Assembly: GCF_007993045.1 (NCBI RefSeq)
Contig: NZ_VOOR01000008.1
Span: forward strand, 62,001 to 126,000
Length of the DNA: 64,000 bases
Reading direction: 5' to 3'
Origin: Phaeodactylibacter luteus
Lineage (GTDB): Bacteria; Bacteroidota; Bacteroidia; Chitinophagales; Saprospiraceae
The notes under the pieces are model-generated. The model was not told where the DNA came from, searched no databases, and worked only from the letters and a program-made list of their open reading frames with translations. Made by a program: the position numbers and the translations under genes. Shown piece by piece: positions 26,029 through 35,096 of the stretch. The stretch's first letter is position 1. Every line of letters begins with the position of its first letter.

Positions 26029-27477
26029 TCAGGCTTTATTGGGCCTTAGCCACCTTTTCCAGCCAGGGTTGCTGCCTACGGCCAGCGCCAGCCCGCCCAG
26101 CCCGCCCAGGCTTACCAGCCCGGCAAATCGGTAGCCCCAAAAAACATCAGCCCAGCCCACAGATTGCCGCCCAGTGATCAGCAGCAGGGCGAACCAGGCA
26201 AGGGGTAGGGCAAATGAAGCCCGCCCCAAGCGCAGCCCCAGCAGTTTTGCCGCAAGGTAGACCTCCGCGGAAAGCACAAAGAACTGCGTGGCTAAAGTCG
26301 CCAGGGCAGCCCCTTCCCCCTTCAGCGAAGGGATGAGGGCAAAATTGAGGCCCAAGTTCAGGGCAAGGCTTACCGCAAAAACCCCGTTCAGGGCCTTCAT
26401 GCTGTTGTTGGCCACTAGAAGCGTGCCGAAAATGTAGGTGCCCGCCACCGCCACAAAGCTGCCGATCAGATAGCGGAGGATGCGCCCGGAATAAGCCGAC
26501 CCGCTCTCGTACAGGGCTTCCATGATCTCGGTAGGGTAGAACAAGACACCCGCAAACAGGCTGAGCGCCCCAGTGAAGATGAGCTGAAAACCCAGCTGTG
26601 CCAGCCCGCTCACCGGCTCGCCCGCCTTCAGCATCCTCGAAAAAATGGGCAGCAGCAGGGAGGCAAACAAATAGCCGATCATATTGCTGGCTTCGTACAA
26701 GCGGTAGGCAGAAGCGTAGATGCCCGCTTCCACTGCCCCGTTCGGCAGCAGCCGCTCCAGCATGACCCCGTCCAGCCGGTAGTAAGCAGACATCAGGAAT
26801 ATGCTCAATGCAAAGGGCGCGCTGTCGCGCAGCAGCATCCATAAAAAAGGCCAGTGCAGCCTCAACCTGACAACCGGCAGATGCCGCCTGAGTATGGCCA
26901 TCGCAAGCAGTACGGTGCTCCCTAGCGCAGCCGTCTGTGCCCAGATAAACCACTCGATGCGGAATGGGCCGGGCAGCAGCCCCCCCCAGAGCAGCGCCCC
27001 GCAGATGATGATGAGCAGCAAGCGGTCGGTAATAGACAGCAGGCTGTCCAGCCGGTAGCGCCCAAGGCCCGAAATATTGGACCTTAAGAACAACAACAGC
27101 CCGGTGAGCACTTGATTGGCGCCAATGAGCAGCACCATCCCAAAGTAGGCTTGTGTATAGCCAGCCCATAAACCAAAGATCAGCAACAGCGCCAGATAGG
27201 CTACAGACAACAGCCCCTTCAATACCAAGATGTTGGGGAAATACTTGCCCAGCAGGTGCCGGTGCTGCGCTATGTTCCGGTTGTTGTAGTACTGTATGCC
27301 AAAATCGTTGATGATCTGGAAGAGGAAGGTGAAGTTGAAAAGGGTGAAGTAGAGCCCGTAGTCCCCTTCCGGCACGGTGTTCTGCACTGTCCGGTCAATG
27401 CCGAATAGGTAAAACGGCTTGATCAGGAGGTTGGCCGTCAGCAGGAACAGGATATTGAGCAGGAATTCTCGCTTCAT
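26029..27477 (-). CDS. Wzx-like polysaccharide flippase (MATE/MVF superfamily)
   Basis: The 482-residue protein has about 12-14 membrane helices and the look of lipid-linked oligosaccharide flippases: an N-terminal NLLIKPFYLFGIDRTVQN loop, DFGIQYYNNRNIAQH near 60, SAYYRLDGVMLERLLPNG near 228, and ASAYRLYEASNMIG near 251. It would move undecaprenyl-linked glycan units across the inner membrane. It is probably cotranscribed with the FkbM gene and works with the ligase and chain-length proteins at 18.8-21.4 kb. Confidence 0.9.
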   Translation of the reverse strand: MKREFLLNILFLLTANLLIKPFYLFGIDRTVQNTVPEGDYGLYFTLFNFTFLFQIINDFGIQYYNNRNIAQHRHLLGKYFPNILVLKGLLSVAYLALLLIFGLWAGYTQAYFGMVLLIGANQVLTGLLLFLRSNISGLGRYRLDSLLSITDRLLLIIICGALLWGGLLPGPFRIEWFIWAQTAALGSTVLLAMAILRRHLPVVRLRLHWPFLWMLLRDSAPFALSIFLMSAYYRLDGVMLERLLPNGAVEAGIYASAYRLYEASNMIGYLFASLLLPIFSRMLKAGEPVSGLAQLGFQLIFTGALSLFAGVLFYPTEIMEALYESGSAYSGRILRYLIGSFVAVAGTYIFGTLLVANNSMKALNGVFAVSLALNLGLNFALIPSLKGEGAALATLATQFFVLSAEVYLAAKLLGLRLGRASFALPLAWFALLLITGRQSVGWADVFWGYRFAGLVSLGGLGGLALAVGSNPGWKRWLRPNKA

Positions 27478-27616
27478 CCGGCTAATTGACGGAAAAAATA
27501 CTAGATGGGCAACTTTCCGTATTTGTAAAAATACAGCCCTGCTATCCTCCTGCCTGCTTTTGCCCGCTCTTGGCTATCCCGGCCATTGCCCTTTGAGCCC
27601 CTGAGCGGCAGGCCGT

Positions 27617-28855
27617 CTACTCATAGCGCAACGACTCGATGGGGTCTAGCTGAGAAGCCTTCACTGCAGGGTACAACCCAGAGACCAAGCCCACCAGTGT
27701 ACACGTCACAATGGCAATAGTCACCCATACCCACGGAAAGAGGAAACTGCCCCCAGAGATGACCGCCACAATATTGCCCGCCATGACCCCAAGCGCAATG
27801 CCGACTATCCCGCCGATCAGGCTTATGGCTACGGCCTCCGTCAGGAATTGTGTGCGTATCGTGCTGCTCTTCGCCCCCAAAGCCTTGGTAATGCCGATCT
27901 CTCGGGTGCGCTCCGTTACCGAAACCAGCATGATGTTCATCAGCCCAATCGCTGCCCCTACCAGGGTGATGAGCCCAATGCCCACCGCGGCCCATCGGAA
28001 GTAGGTCGTGTTCTCCCGGATCAGCCCAATCAGGCTGTTGCTCTTCGTTATTTCAAAATCATTGGCCTGTTTGGCCTGCAGCCCGCGCACATTCCGGAAG
28101 AGCCCCGTCGCAAAATCAGCCCCGATGTCAATCTGGGTGGCATCGTCCACCGCTACGATCAGGTTGTAATTCGTGCGGGCGCTGCCATAGTAGCGCTTGG
28201 CCAGCTGCAAGGGGATGATCACTTGCCGGTCTGCATTATCGCCCATGCCAGAGCCCTTAGACTTCAAGACGCCAACAACCTTCAGCTTGATATTGCCCGC
28301 GCCTATAAACTGCCCGAGCGCCTTATCTTCCCGTCCATTGAAGAGCTCATCCACAATCTCTTTCCCTACTACCGCTATAGCACCGCCCCGTACAGCTTCG
28401 AGGCTGGTGAAATTGCGCCCGGCCAAAAGCTCGTACCCCCGGCTCTCCAGGTAGTTCTCATCCGCCCCGTACAGCGGGATATTCGGGTTCGTCTTCTCGC
28501 TGCCCCGCTTGATGGTCGCAATCCCACTGCAGCGCAGGGATATCGAGGTGCGCGCAGGGAAATCGTACCGCGCCTTAAATTCCATCGCCTGATCATAAGT
28601 GATCGGCTCGCCCCGCTTCTCGCGCCTCCCGCCCTGATTGCCGCGCACCCCTTCCCCCTTGGGCTCAATATTGAAGGTGTTGGCCCCCAGGGAGGACAGA
28701 TTGCTGCTCAGGGAGTTGATGCCTACATCGATAGCCGTCAGTATGCCCACCAGGGCCATAATCCCGAAGGCAATAATCATCAGCGTTAAGATAGCCCGCA
28801 GCCAGTTGGAGCGCACCGTGCGCAGGGCCAAAATGATCGTCTCTCGTAAACTCAT
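27617..28855 (-). CDS. MacB/FtsX-type ABC transporter permease
   Basis: The 412-residue protein has the MacB layout: one N-terminal membrane helix (about 20-42, followed by an IDVGINSLSSNLSSLGANTF segment), a periplasmic core of about 220 residues, and three C-terminal helices with the FtsX motif (MLVSVTERTREIGITKALGAK near 309-329). MacB-type permeases drive efflux or lipoprotein-related mechanotransmission together with a cytoplasmic ATPase and a periplasmic adaptor; neither is next to it here. Confidence 0.93.
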   Translation of the reverse strand: MSLRETIILALRTVRSNWLRAILTLMIIAFGIMALVGILTAIDVGINSLSSNLSSLGANTFNIEPKGEGVRGNQGGRREKRGEPITYDQAMEFKARYDFPARTSISLRCSGIATIKRGSEKTNPNIPLYGADENYLESRGYELLAGRNFTSLEAVRGGAIAVVGKEIVDELFNGREDKALGQFIGAGNIKLKVVGVLKSKGSGMGDNADRQVIIPLQLAKRYYGSARTNYNLIVAVDDATQIDIGADFATGLFRNVRGLQAKQANDFEITKSNSLIGLIRENTTYFRWAAVGIGLITLVGAAIGLMNIMLVSVTERTREIGITKALGAKSSTIRTQFLTEAVAISLIGGIVGIALGVMAGNIVAVISGGSFLFPWVWVTIAIVTCTLVGLVSGLYPAVKASQLDPIESLRYE

Positions 28856-28980
28856 TGCAAAAGGGCTTTTCCCGGATGCCCGCTGTGGGCGCCCGGCTCA
28901 GCCAAAAGTAAGGAATACTGGCCGCCCCCCGGCATACAATCGATAAACGCCTGTTTTGTCTATACTGAAGGTAGATAGGG

Positions 28981-29018
28981 CGCCCCCCCGGCAATGCAAT
29001 GCCTTGTGGCCGGGGGCG
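28981..29018 (-). terminator. GC-rich stem-loop after the IMPase gene
   Basis: CGCCCCCCCGGC (28981-28992) against GCCGGGGGCG (29009-29018) forms a strong stem with small bulges. It lies between the IMPase stop and the permease start. There is no T-run. Confidence 0.45.
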
Positions 29019-29072
29019 TTACGTTCCGCCCTTCGGAACCTTCCTCAGCCCTGCGGGCCAAGGGGCTCCACA

Positions 29073-29891
29073 TCACTTGCGCAGCCCCGCAGTGCCCCCT
29101 GCCCGGAAAGCCCGTTGTATTACGGAAAGGAAATCTGCCGCAATGGCGGTGTTAGAAGCTACCATTTCCCGGCCAAACAGATACCCGCTGCCACCGCTGA
29201 AATCCGTTACCACCCCGCCGGCTTCCTGCACCAGCACCACCCCGCCGGCCACATCATACGGCTGCAGGCTGTACTCGAAAAAGCCATCGAAGCGGCCGCA
29301 GGCCGTGTACGCCAAGTCTACTGCCGCTGAGCCTAGCCGGCGTATGCCACGGGTATGCTCCATAAAGTGCCGCAGCACCTCTAGGTAAGCTTCCGTATGC
29401 GCATAGTCGTAGTAGGGGAAGCCCGTTGCGATGAGGCTCTGCGCCAGGCCCGGGCGTTGGCTGCAGTGTATCTGTTTGCCGTTGCAATAGGCGCCCCCAC
29501 CTGCCCAAGCGTAGAAGCTTTCCTCCCGGTTCACTTCGTGCACTACGCCCAGCACCAGCTCGCCCCCAGCCTTCAGGGCCAGGCTGACGGAAAATACCGG
29601 CAGCTCGTACAGGAAGTTCGTCGTCCCGTCCAGAGGATCGATGATCCACTGCAGGTCACTGTCCTCGTTTTCTACACTATCCTCCTCTGTAAAAAAAGTA
29701 CAGCCGGGGGCCAGCTTCGCCAGTTGGCCTACCAGGCGGGCCTCGGCTTCCTTATCTACATAGCTGACCAAGCTGTTCAGCGACTTCTCCTCGATTTGTG
29801 CCTGCTGCACTTGCCCCAGCTCCTGCCTCAGGAAGCGGCCAGTATCGGCTGCTATCCGTGCAGCCTGTAAGGCGGTCTTCTCCCAATTCAT
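29073..29891 (-). CDS. suhB: Inositol-monophosphatase-family phosphatase
   Basis: The 272-residue product shows the family motifs in order: VSYVDKEAEARL near 42, FFTEEDS near 69, the metal-binding WIIDPLDGTTNFLYELP near 82-98, and the C-terminal SAAVDLAYTACGRFDGFFE followed by PYDVAGGVVLVQEAGG, where the usual WDxAAG is YDVAGG. The enzyme removes phosphate from myo-inositol phosphate or related substrates using Mg2+. The symbol reflects family likeness, not proof of the SuhB role. It stands alone. Confidence 0.92.
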   Translation of the reverse strand: MNWEKTALQAARIAADTGRFLRQELGQVQQAQIEEKSLNSLVSYVDKEAEARLVGQLAKLAPGCTFFTEEDSVENEDSDLQWIIDPLDGTTNFLYELPVFSVSLALKAGGELVLGVVHEVNREESFYAWAGGGAYCNGKQIHCSQRPGLAQSLIATGFPYYDYAHTEAYLEVLRHFMEHTRGIRRLGSAAVDLAYTACGRFDGFFEYSLQPYDVAGGVVLVQEAGGVVTDFSGGSGYLFGREMVASNTAIAADFLSVIQRAFRAGGTAGLRK

Positions 29892-30021
29892 ATCAATTTA
29901 TTGATTTAGAAATGTGGTGCAAACATTCAAAAAGTTCTTTGAAAAAATCACAAATTAACACTACAGTCGCTCTTTCTGAGGCGTGAACTCAAATGCCGCA
30001 GGCGTTTATGCTTTTGGGGCT

Positions 30022-30190
30022 CTAGTGGTCTGTCAAGGCTAAAACTAGGGGTTGCCTGCGGCGACTTTTGAGGCTACTCTTCGTTGGATAACCCCTTACG
30101 TAGCGCTGCTATGCGCGGGAACATCCGCCTTGATTAGCCTCAAAATTCGCTCCCACTCAACCCATAAATTAACACTTGACAGACCACTAG
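30022..30190 (+). mobile_element. B module copy 2
   Basis: 169 bases from CTAG to CTAG with the same 13-bp inverted termini as B1. The conserved blocks are CTACTCTTCGTT (30074-30085) and CGCCTTGATTAGCC (30126-30139), 40 bases apart around the apical hairpin. Forward orientation, opposite to B1. Confidence 0.8.
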
Positions 30191-30355
30191 TGCCTCAAGC
30201 CATAAATCCTTGCCACCCCAAGTTTCGTTCTTTTCCGCCTACTCTTCGTTAAAGAACCGCTCCTTTAGCTCGGGCTAAAGTCGCGAACCTTCGCCTTGAT
30301 TAGCCGGGAAATAACTTCAACTTAAGTATCAGAGATTTATGACTTAAGGCACTAG
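30187..30355 (+). mobile_element. C module copy 2
   Basis: 169 bases from CTAG to CTAG, sharing its left CTAG with B2 and its right CTAG with the EA remainder. The conserved blocks are at 30239-30250 and 30292-30305, 41 bases apart, with the hairpin CTTTAGC-TCGG-GCTAAAG between them. Confidence 0.8.
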
Positions 30356-30703
30356 CCTGGCATTGGCCTAGCGCTGCGCAGGGGTGGCAAGCCCGCAGGG
30401 CCGAGCGGATAGCGAGCCCCGGAGCATAGCGGCACCTGCCATCGGGCAGGGGCAGGCCCCATCCTACGAAGCAGGCTGGGCCGTACATCTTGTCCTGCCT
30501 ACCTTATCTCAGCCAACAGCTCAGGTGCTATAGTAAGCTGGGCCATAGGGCATACTCTTGTTGCAAAGTGTACATCAGCACCACCTGCTGCCGCTGTGAT
30601 ACCGTAGGCCTCGCAATACCAAGGGCTAGCCTATTGAAGGCTGCATCACAGCTTTTCCATATCCTAGAATTGTTTACCTTAGGAGGCGGGGTGCAAGAAG
30701 TGC

Positions 30704-32113
30704 ATGCCCAAAAAAAGACAAACCCGCTTAGTTATGCCTCACTTACGGAACGGGCTCGTGCTCGCCTTTCTTCTATTTCTATCCCTTATCCTTGGCTGTT
30801 CTAAAGAAAGCAGCCCGGGGCCTGCCCCGGTCAATAGCCCGCCGGCGATCGAAGCACCTGCTGCCGTCACCGCCATTGCCGACTCCACCTTCGCCCTGCG
30901 GCTCACGATCGAAGACCCGGATGGGGATGAGCTCACCGTTAGCTTTGAAGGCCTGCCCGGCTGGCTGGCTTACGACGAGCATGAGCAGGCTTTGACCGGC
31001 ACGCCAAGCCGTTCTGATCAGGGAGCAAGCTCCTTTGCTGTCATTGTGGATGATGGGCTGGAGCAGGCCCGCCGGGAGCTCACCCTCACGGTCTTGGTGT
31101 ACTATAGCCTAGAGGAAAAAATCAATGCAGAGCTGAGCACAAAGTTCCAGTTTGCCACTACAGGCATGCTAGGCGTTTCTGCCGCTGTGCTCACCCCGGA
31201 AGGGCAGCTCATTGCTGCCACCCGTGGCGCCCACAGTGCATGGTCGGGAGAACCCCTGCTCCCTGGGCATCAGTACCGGGTAGCGAGCGTCAGCAAAGCT
31301 TTTACCGCTGCTTTGGTGCTCAAACTTGCGGAGGAGGGTTATTTTGAACTGGACGACCGGCTGTTTGAGTATATCGAAATCCCGGGGCTGGACAATGGCA
31401 TCGCCATCACTATCCGGCACCTGCTCACCCATACCTCTGGTTTGGCAGACCACCTCAATGACGGCGGCTTTTATACTGGCAGCAACTGGCAAACCCGCAT
31501 CTGGGAACATGAGGACATTTACAGCTACGCGGTAGCTCAGGGCTCTTACTTCTGGCCCGGCAGCAGCTACCGGTATTCCAATACCGGTTTCTATATCCTT
31601 GGCGCCCTGCTTGAGGAAGCCACAGGGATGGGGCTCGCTGAAGCTTTTGGCCAATGGCTGCTCCAACCTCTGGGGCTGGAGCATACCTTCTTAGACGATT
31701 ACAGCACCTACAGCCAGAAAATTGACAGCCTCGCAGAAAATAGCCGTTCATACGACTACCACCTGACCAGCGTTGGGGCGGCAGGTGCCATCGTCTCCAC
31801 CCCTACTGATGTAGCCCGCTTCGGGCAAGCGGTATACGGGGGCACCTACCTGAGCGAAAGCAGCAAGGCTGCCATGGCCACCGACTATGGTTTTGCGGTG
31901 GGGGGCGACCATTACGGTTTAGGCACTCGCCTTTGGGATGACAATGGCGTGGTACATTTGGGGCATACCGGTGCGTTGATGGACTACCGCAGCATCTTGA
32001 TGTACATTCCGGAGGCTAATGCTAGTATTGCGTTATCGACAAATGATCCGCATACCAACTGGTACGACTTGGTCAACGGGCTGCTAGTCGTCGTAGCCAA
32101 CCACTATCGGTAA
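30704..32113 (+). CDS. Lipoprotein serine hydrolase (beta-lactamase class C/PBP family) with Ig-like domain
   Basis: The 469-residue product has a lipoprotein signal (lipobox LILGC, Cys near 28), a short linker, a cadherin/Ig-like domain (about 45-130, with DPDGDELTVSFEGLPGWL and a GTPSRSDQG turn), and then a class C beta-lactamase-fold domain. Catalytic motifs are visible: SVSK with Ser195, the YSN motif with Tyr291, and HTG at about 421-423. Such enzymes act as D-aminopeptidases, esterases or peptidoglycan peptidases; the substrate is unknown. A second ATG at 30734 (MPHLRNG) directly precedes the signal and is an equally good start. Confidence 0.9.
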   Translation: MPKKRQTRLVMPHLRNGLVLAFLLFLSLILGCSKESSPGPAPVNSPPAIEAPAAVTAIADSTFALRLTIEDPDGDELTVSFEGLPGWLAYDEHEQALTGTPSRSDQGASSFAVIVDDGLEQARRELTLTVLVYYSLEEKINAELSTKFQFATTGMLGVSAAVLTPEGQLIAATRGAHSAWSGEPLLPGHQYRVASVSKAFTAALVLKLAEEGYFELDDRLFEYIEIPGLDNGIAITIRHLLTHTSGLADHLNDGGFYTGSNWQTRIWEHEDIYSYAVAQGSYFWPGSSYRYSNTGFYILGALLEEATGMGLAEAFGQWLLQPLGLEHTFLDDYSTYSQKIDSLAENSRSYDYHLTSVGAAGAIVSTPTDVARFGQAVYGGTYLSESSKAAMATDYGFAVGGDHYGLGTRLWDDNGVVHLGHTGALMDYRSILMYIPEANASIALSTNDPHTNWYDLVNGLLVVVANHYR

Positions 32114-32164
32114 TCTACCCCCCGCCAGCCTTGGCCAACATAGGAGCGCAGATAGAAAGGGCGG

Positions 32165-32662
32165 CTATCCTCTGCGCTCAAAAACCTTGAAGGTGTAAGG
32201 GTGAGGGTTTTTATCATCTGGCTGGTGCGGCTCACTGCTGACCTCTTCCCAATCTTCCCGGGGGAGCTCTGGGAAGAAAGCCTCGCCACCCTCTACTGCC
32301 ACATCTACTGCTGTAAGGTAGACCCGGCTAACGAAAGGCAGCCCCTGCTGGTAAATGGTACCACCACCAATGATGAAGGCTTCCGTTTCCCCATTGGCCT
32401 CAGCCAGCTTCAAGCCTTCCTCTATGCTATTGACTACCAGGCAATTCGATGCAATAAAGAAGGGATTTCTGGTAACAATGACATTAGTGCGCCGGGGTAA
32501 AGGGCGGCCAATCGACTCAAAGGTCTTGCGCCCCATAATGACATGGTGATTGAGGGTTTTGCGCTTAAAATACTTGAGGTCAGCGGGCAAGTGCCAAGGG
32601 ATATCATCTTCTTTGCCGATGACGCCACCGTGCCCAACTGCGACAATTGCAGAAATCAGCAT
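32165..32662 (-). CDS. folA: Dihydrofolate reductase
   Basis: The 165-residue product matches DHFR throughout: SAIVAVGHGGVIGKEDDIPWHLPADL at the N-terminus (split motif: GVIGKEDDIPWHLP near 14-27), IMGRKTFESIGRPLP near 42, and FIIGGGTIYQQ near 96. It reduces dihydrofolate with NADPH for thymidylate and purine synthesis. It starts 3 bases after the mrdA stop and is the last gene of the cell-shape operon. Confidence 0.96.
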   Translation of the reverse strand: MLISAIVAVGHGGVIGKEDDIPWHLPADLKYFKRKTLNHHVIMGRKTFESIGRPLPRRTNVIVTRNPFFIASNCLVVNSIEEGLKLAEANGETEAFIIGGGTIYQQGLPFVSRVYLTAVDVAVEGGEAFFPELPREDWEEVSSEPHQPDDKNPHPYTFKVFERRG

Positions 32663-32665
32663 AGC

Positions 32666-34534
32666 TTAAGGTTCTGTTTTGGGCATCAAGTCTGCATCCA
32701 GCATCCGTTTTTCCAGCCAAAGGCGGCCGGTGCTGATGCTATCCCGGATATATTTTTCAATCATCAGGCTGGCGATGGGCGCAGCGTAAGTCCCCCCGAA
32801 GCCCGAGTTCTCAACATAGGCGACGATCGCAATTTTAGGGTTTTTCTTCGGGGCAAATGCAAAGAACACAGAGTGGTCTTCACCGAAGTTGTTCTCTGCT
32901 GTGCCCGTTTTGCCACAAACAGGGATGCCCGGGATATAAGCAGAGCGGGCCGTACCCGAAACAGTCACCCGCTCCATGCCCTCGATAATGGGCTCAAAAT
33001 GGGCACTATCGATGCCTACATTATTGCGGACGACATACTTATCAGGCAGCGCCATGGAGCCACTGCGGAAGCCCTTGACCAAATGGGGCGTGATATAGTA
33101 GCCCCGGTTGGCAATGATGGCAGCCAGGTTGGCCATCTGAAGGTTCGTCATTTCGATTTCCCCTTGCCCTATGCCAACGGAGCGGATCCAGATAGAATTC
33201 CAGCGCTGCCCTTCTTGCTGAGCATTGAACTTGTCCGTATAGTATTTCGATGTCGGGTAAAAGCCAGCGGCCTCGCGCGGCAGGTCAATCCCCAAGGCTT
33301 TGCCGAGCCCAAACTTATCTAGGTAGCTGTTAAAAACATCCAAGCCTTTTTCCGGGTTCCGGAAAGTGCCCGGCCCATCCACAATTTCGCGGAAAGCGGT
33401 AACGAAGTAAGCATTGCAGGAGTGCTCTATGGCGGTTTCCACATCAAAACAGGTAGGGTGCCCATGACAGCCGGTAAGCCTCATGCCATTGAAGTAGTAG
33501 GCCCCTTGGCAGGGGATGGTCCGGTCGGGGTCCAGCTCCCCGGTCTGCATCCCGACTAAAGCCACTATGGTCTTAAAAATGGAGCCCGGTGGGTACTTCC
33601 CTTGCAGGGCGCGGTTGAAAAGCGGCTGTGCAGGGTCTATAGAAAGGTGGCCATAAGCATTGCCCTTGCCCCTCCCGATGGCTAGCAGGTTGGGGTCATA
33701 GCCGGGGCTGCTGACCATGGCCAACACTTCCCCAGAAGCGGGCTCAATCGCAACAATCGCACCGATCTTGTTTTGCATAAGGGCTTCGCCGTATTGCTGC
33801 AGCTCCAGATCTATAGTGGTAATAAGGTCTTGCCCGGAAATCGCCGGCTCGTCCAGCCCGCCATTTTTGTAGGGGCCTACCTCCCGCCCCAGGTTGTCTT
33901 TCAGGACCAGCTTCACGCCTTTTTCCCCTTTGAGCAGGGGCTCATAAGCCAGTTCCAGCCCGCTTTTGCCGATGTAATCGCGGGGGGCATACAGCCCTTC
34001 GTACTTCTTCAGGTCATTTTGGTCTACCTCCCGTATATAGCCCAGCGCATGAGAAGCATTGTGGTGGGGGTAGCCCCGGGCGTGGCGCAGGCGGGCTTCA
34101 AAGCCCGGGAATTGATACAGCCGCTCTTCCAAAGCTGCAAACTGCTCGGCAGAAAGATTGGTGAGGAAAGGGAACGGGACCGATTTGGAGAAGCGCGGGT
34201 CTCTCCAGTTTTTATTGAGGGTCTTTTCAAAATACTCCCGATCGATGCCCAGCAGATTGCAAAAAGCCGTAGTGTCCATCTCTGGATCTAGCTGATTGAA
34301 AGTAGCCATTAGGTCGTACATGGGCACATTGTACACCAGGAGCTTGCCATTTCGGTCATAGATAATGCCCCGGGAAGGGTAAACGATCTGCTCATCTATG
34401 GCTGTTGCATCAGGGCTTGAGCTGTAGGTGGGGTCTAGTACCTGCAGCTGCATGGCCCGAAGGATGAGCATCACGCTCCCGATGATGAACACCAGGCGTA
34501 TCGTATACTGTCGTTGGCTGTTGGTATCAGACAC
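32666..34534 (-). CDS. mrdA: Penicillin-binding protein 2 (elongasome transpeptidase)
   Basis: The 622-residue protein has an N-terminal membrane helix, a dimerisation domain containing GIIYDRNGKLLVYN near 54, and a transpeptidase domain with SxxK (PGSIFKTIVAL, about 317-327), SxN (SCNAYF near 369) and KTG (CGKTGTAEN near 546). PBP2 cross-links peptidoglycan during side-wall growth with MreB and RodA. The start is GTG at 34532-34534. rodA, often next to this gene, is replaced here by folA. Confidence 0.95.
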   Translation of the reverse strand: MSDTNSQRQYTIRLVFIIGSVMLILRAMQLQVLDPTYSSSPDATAIDEQIVYPSRGIIYDRNGKLLVYNVPMYDLMATFNQLDPEMDTTAFCNLLGIDREYFEKTLNKNWRDPRFSKSVPFPFLTNLSAEQFAALEERLYQFPGFEARLRHARGYPHHNASHALGYIREVDQNDLKKYEGLYAPRDYIGKSGLELAYEPLLKGEKGVKLVLKDNLGREVGPYKNGGLDEPAISGQDLITTIDLELQQYGEALMQNKIGAIVAIEPASGEVLAMVSSPGYDPNLLAIGRGKGNAYGHLSIDPAQPLFNRALQGKYPPGSIFKTIVALVGMQTGELDPDRTIPCQGAYYFNGMRLTGCHGHPTCFDVETAIEHSCNAYFVTAFREIVDGPGTFRNPEKGLDVFNSYLDKFGLGKALGIDLPREAAGFYPTSKYYTDKFNAQQEGQRWNSIWIRSVGIGQGEIEMTNLQMANLAAIIANRGYYITPHLVKGFRSGSMALPDKYVVRNNVGIDSAHFEPIIEGMERVTVSGTARSAYIPGIPVCGKTGTAENNFGEDHSVFFAFAPKKNPKIAIVAYVENSGFGGTYAAPIASLMIEKYIRDSISTGRLWLEKRMLDADLMPKTEP

Positions 34535-34574
34535 AATCCGTTTTTTAAATTTGGGAGGGAGCTAATTTACAGCT

Positions 34575-35096
34575 TTAATCCTGGGGATTAAAGATATAGG
34601 TAGCCATAATCAGCAGGGCCATAGATAAGAGGAAGCTGAAAGCGGCCTTGAGCAGGATATCCAGGATAAAGACCGGTGAAAAGGCGTCTACACTGTAATA
34701 AGCTAAAAGGTGGAGCCCCATCATGACGGCTGCATAGCGTACAAACCAGGCCATGCCCATGCGCTTGGCGGTGGGGCTGTAATTGACGTTGTAGCCTTCC
34801 CGTGGCTCCAGGATATTGAGGATATAGGCGCGGGCATAGCCCATAAAGGTAGTAGCCGCTGTATGTATGCCAAGGGTGCCATAGAAAAGGTCGACTCCCA
34901 AGCCCAGTGCGAAAGACAAGAGCAGCACGGCTACCCTGGGCGTTCGCAAAGGCAGTAAAAGGATAAAAAGAGGGTAAAGGATAACGTGCACGTAGAACCA
35001 GCCATCCCAGCCGTCAGAAATGCGTTTTAGGAAAAGCCCCTGCAACAGCAGCAGGACTACAAACCGGATGATATTGACAACAATCGGGTTACTCAT
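34575..35096 (-). CDS. mreD: Rod-shape protein MreD
   Basis: The 173-residue protein is almost entirely membrane helices (five or six), with the MreD-like central segment LLSFALGLGVDLFYGTLGIHTAATTFMGYAR (near 75-105, conserved GxxxDxxxG spacing). It works with MreC in the inner membrane part of the elongasome. It overlaps mreC by 8 bases and lies 40 bases upstream of mrdA. Confidence 0.92.
   Translation of the reverse strand: MSNPIVVNIIRFVVLLLLQGLFLKRISDGWDGWFYVHVILYPLFILLLPLRTPRVAVLLLSFALGLGVDLFYGTLGIHTAATTFMGYARAYILNILEPREGYNVNYSPTAKRMGMAWFVRYAAVMMGLHLLAYYSVDAFSPVFILDILLKAAFSFLLSMALLIMATYIFNPQD

Larger units (their letters stand above)
29980..30481 (+). mobile_element. EA repeat copy 6, interrupted by B2 and C2
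   Basis: E part GGCGTGAACTCAAATGCCGC (29980-29999), leading to TTTTGGGGCTCTAG (30012-30025). B2 and C2 follow, and EA resumes at CTAGCCTGGCATTGGCCTAGCG (from 30352), continuing through AGCGAGCCCCGG and GGCAGGGGCAGGCCCC to about 30481. If the insert is removed, the junction reads GGGCTCTAGCCTGGCATTGG, nearly the same as the uninterrupted junctions in copies 1 and 10. The far end of the tail is diverged. Confidence 0.75.
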
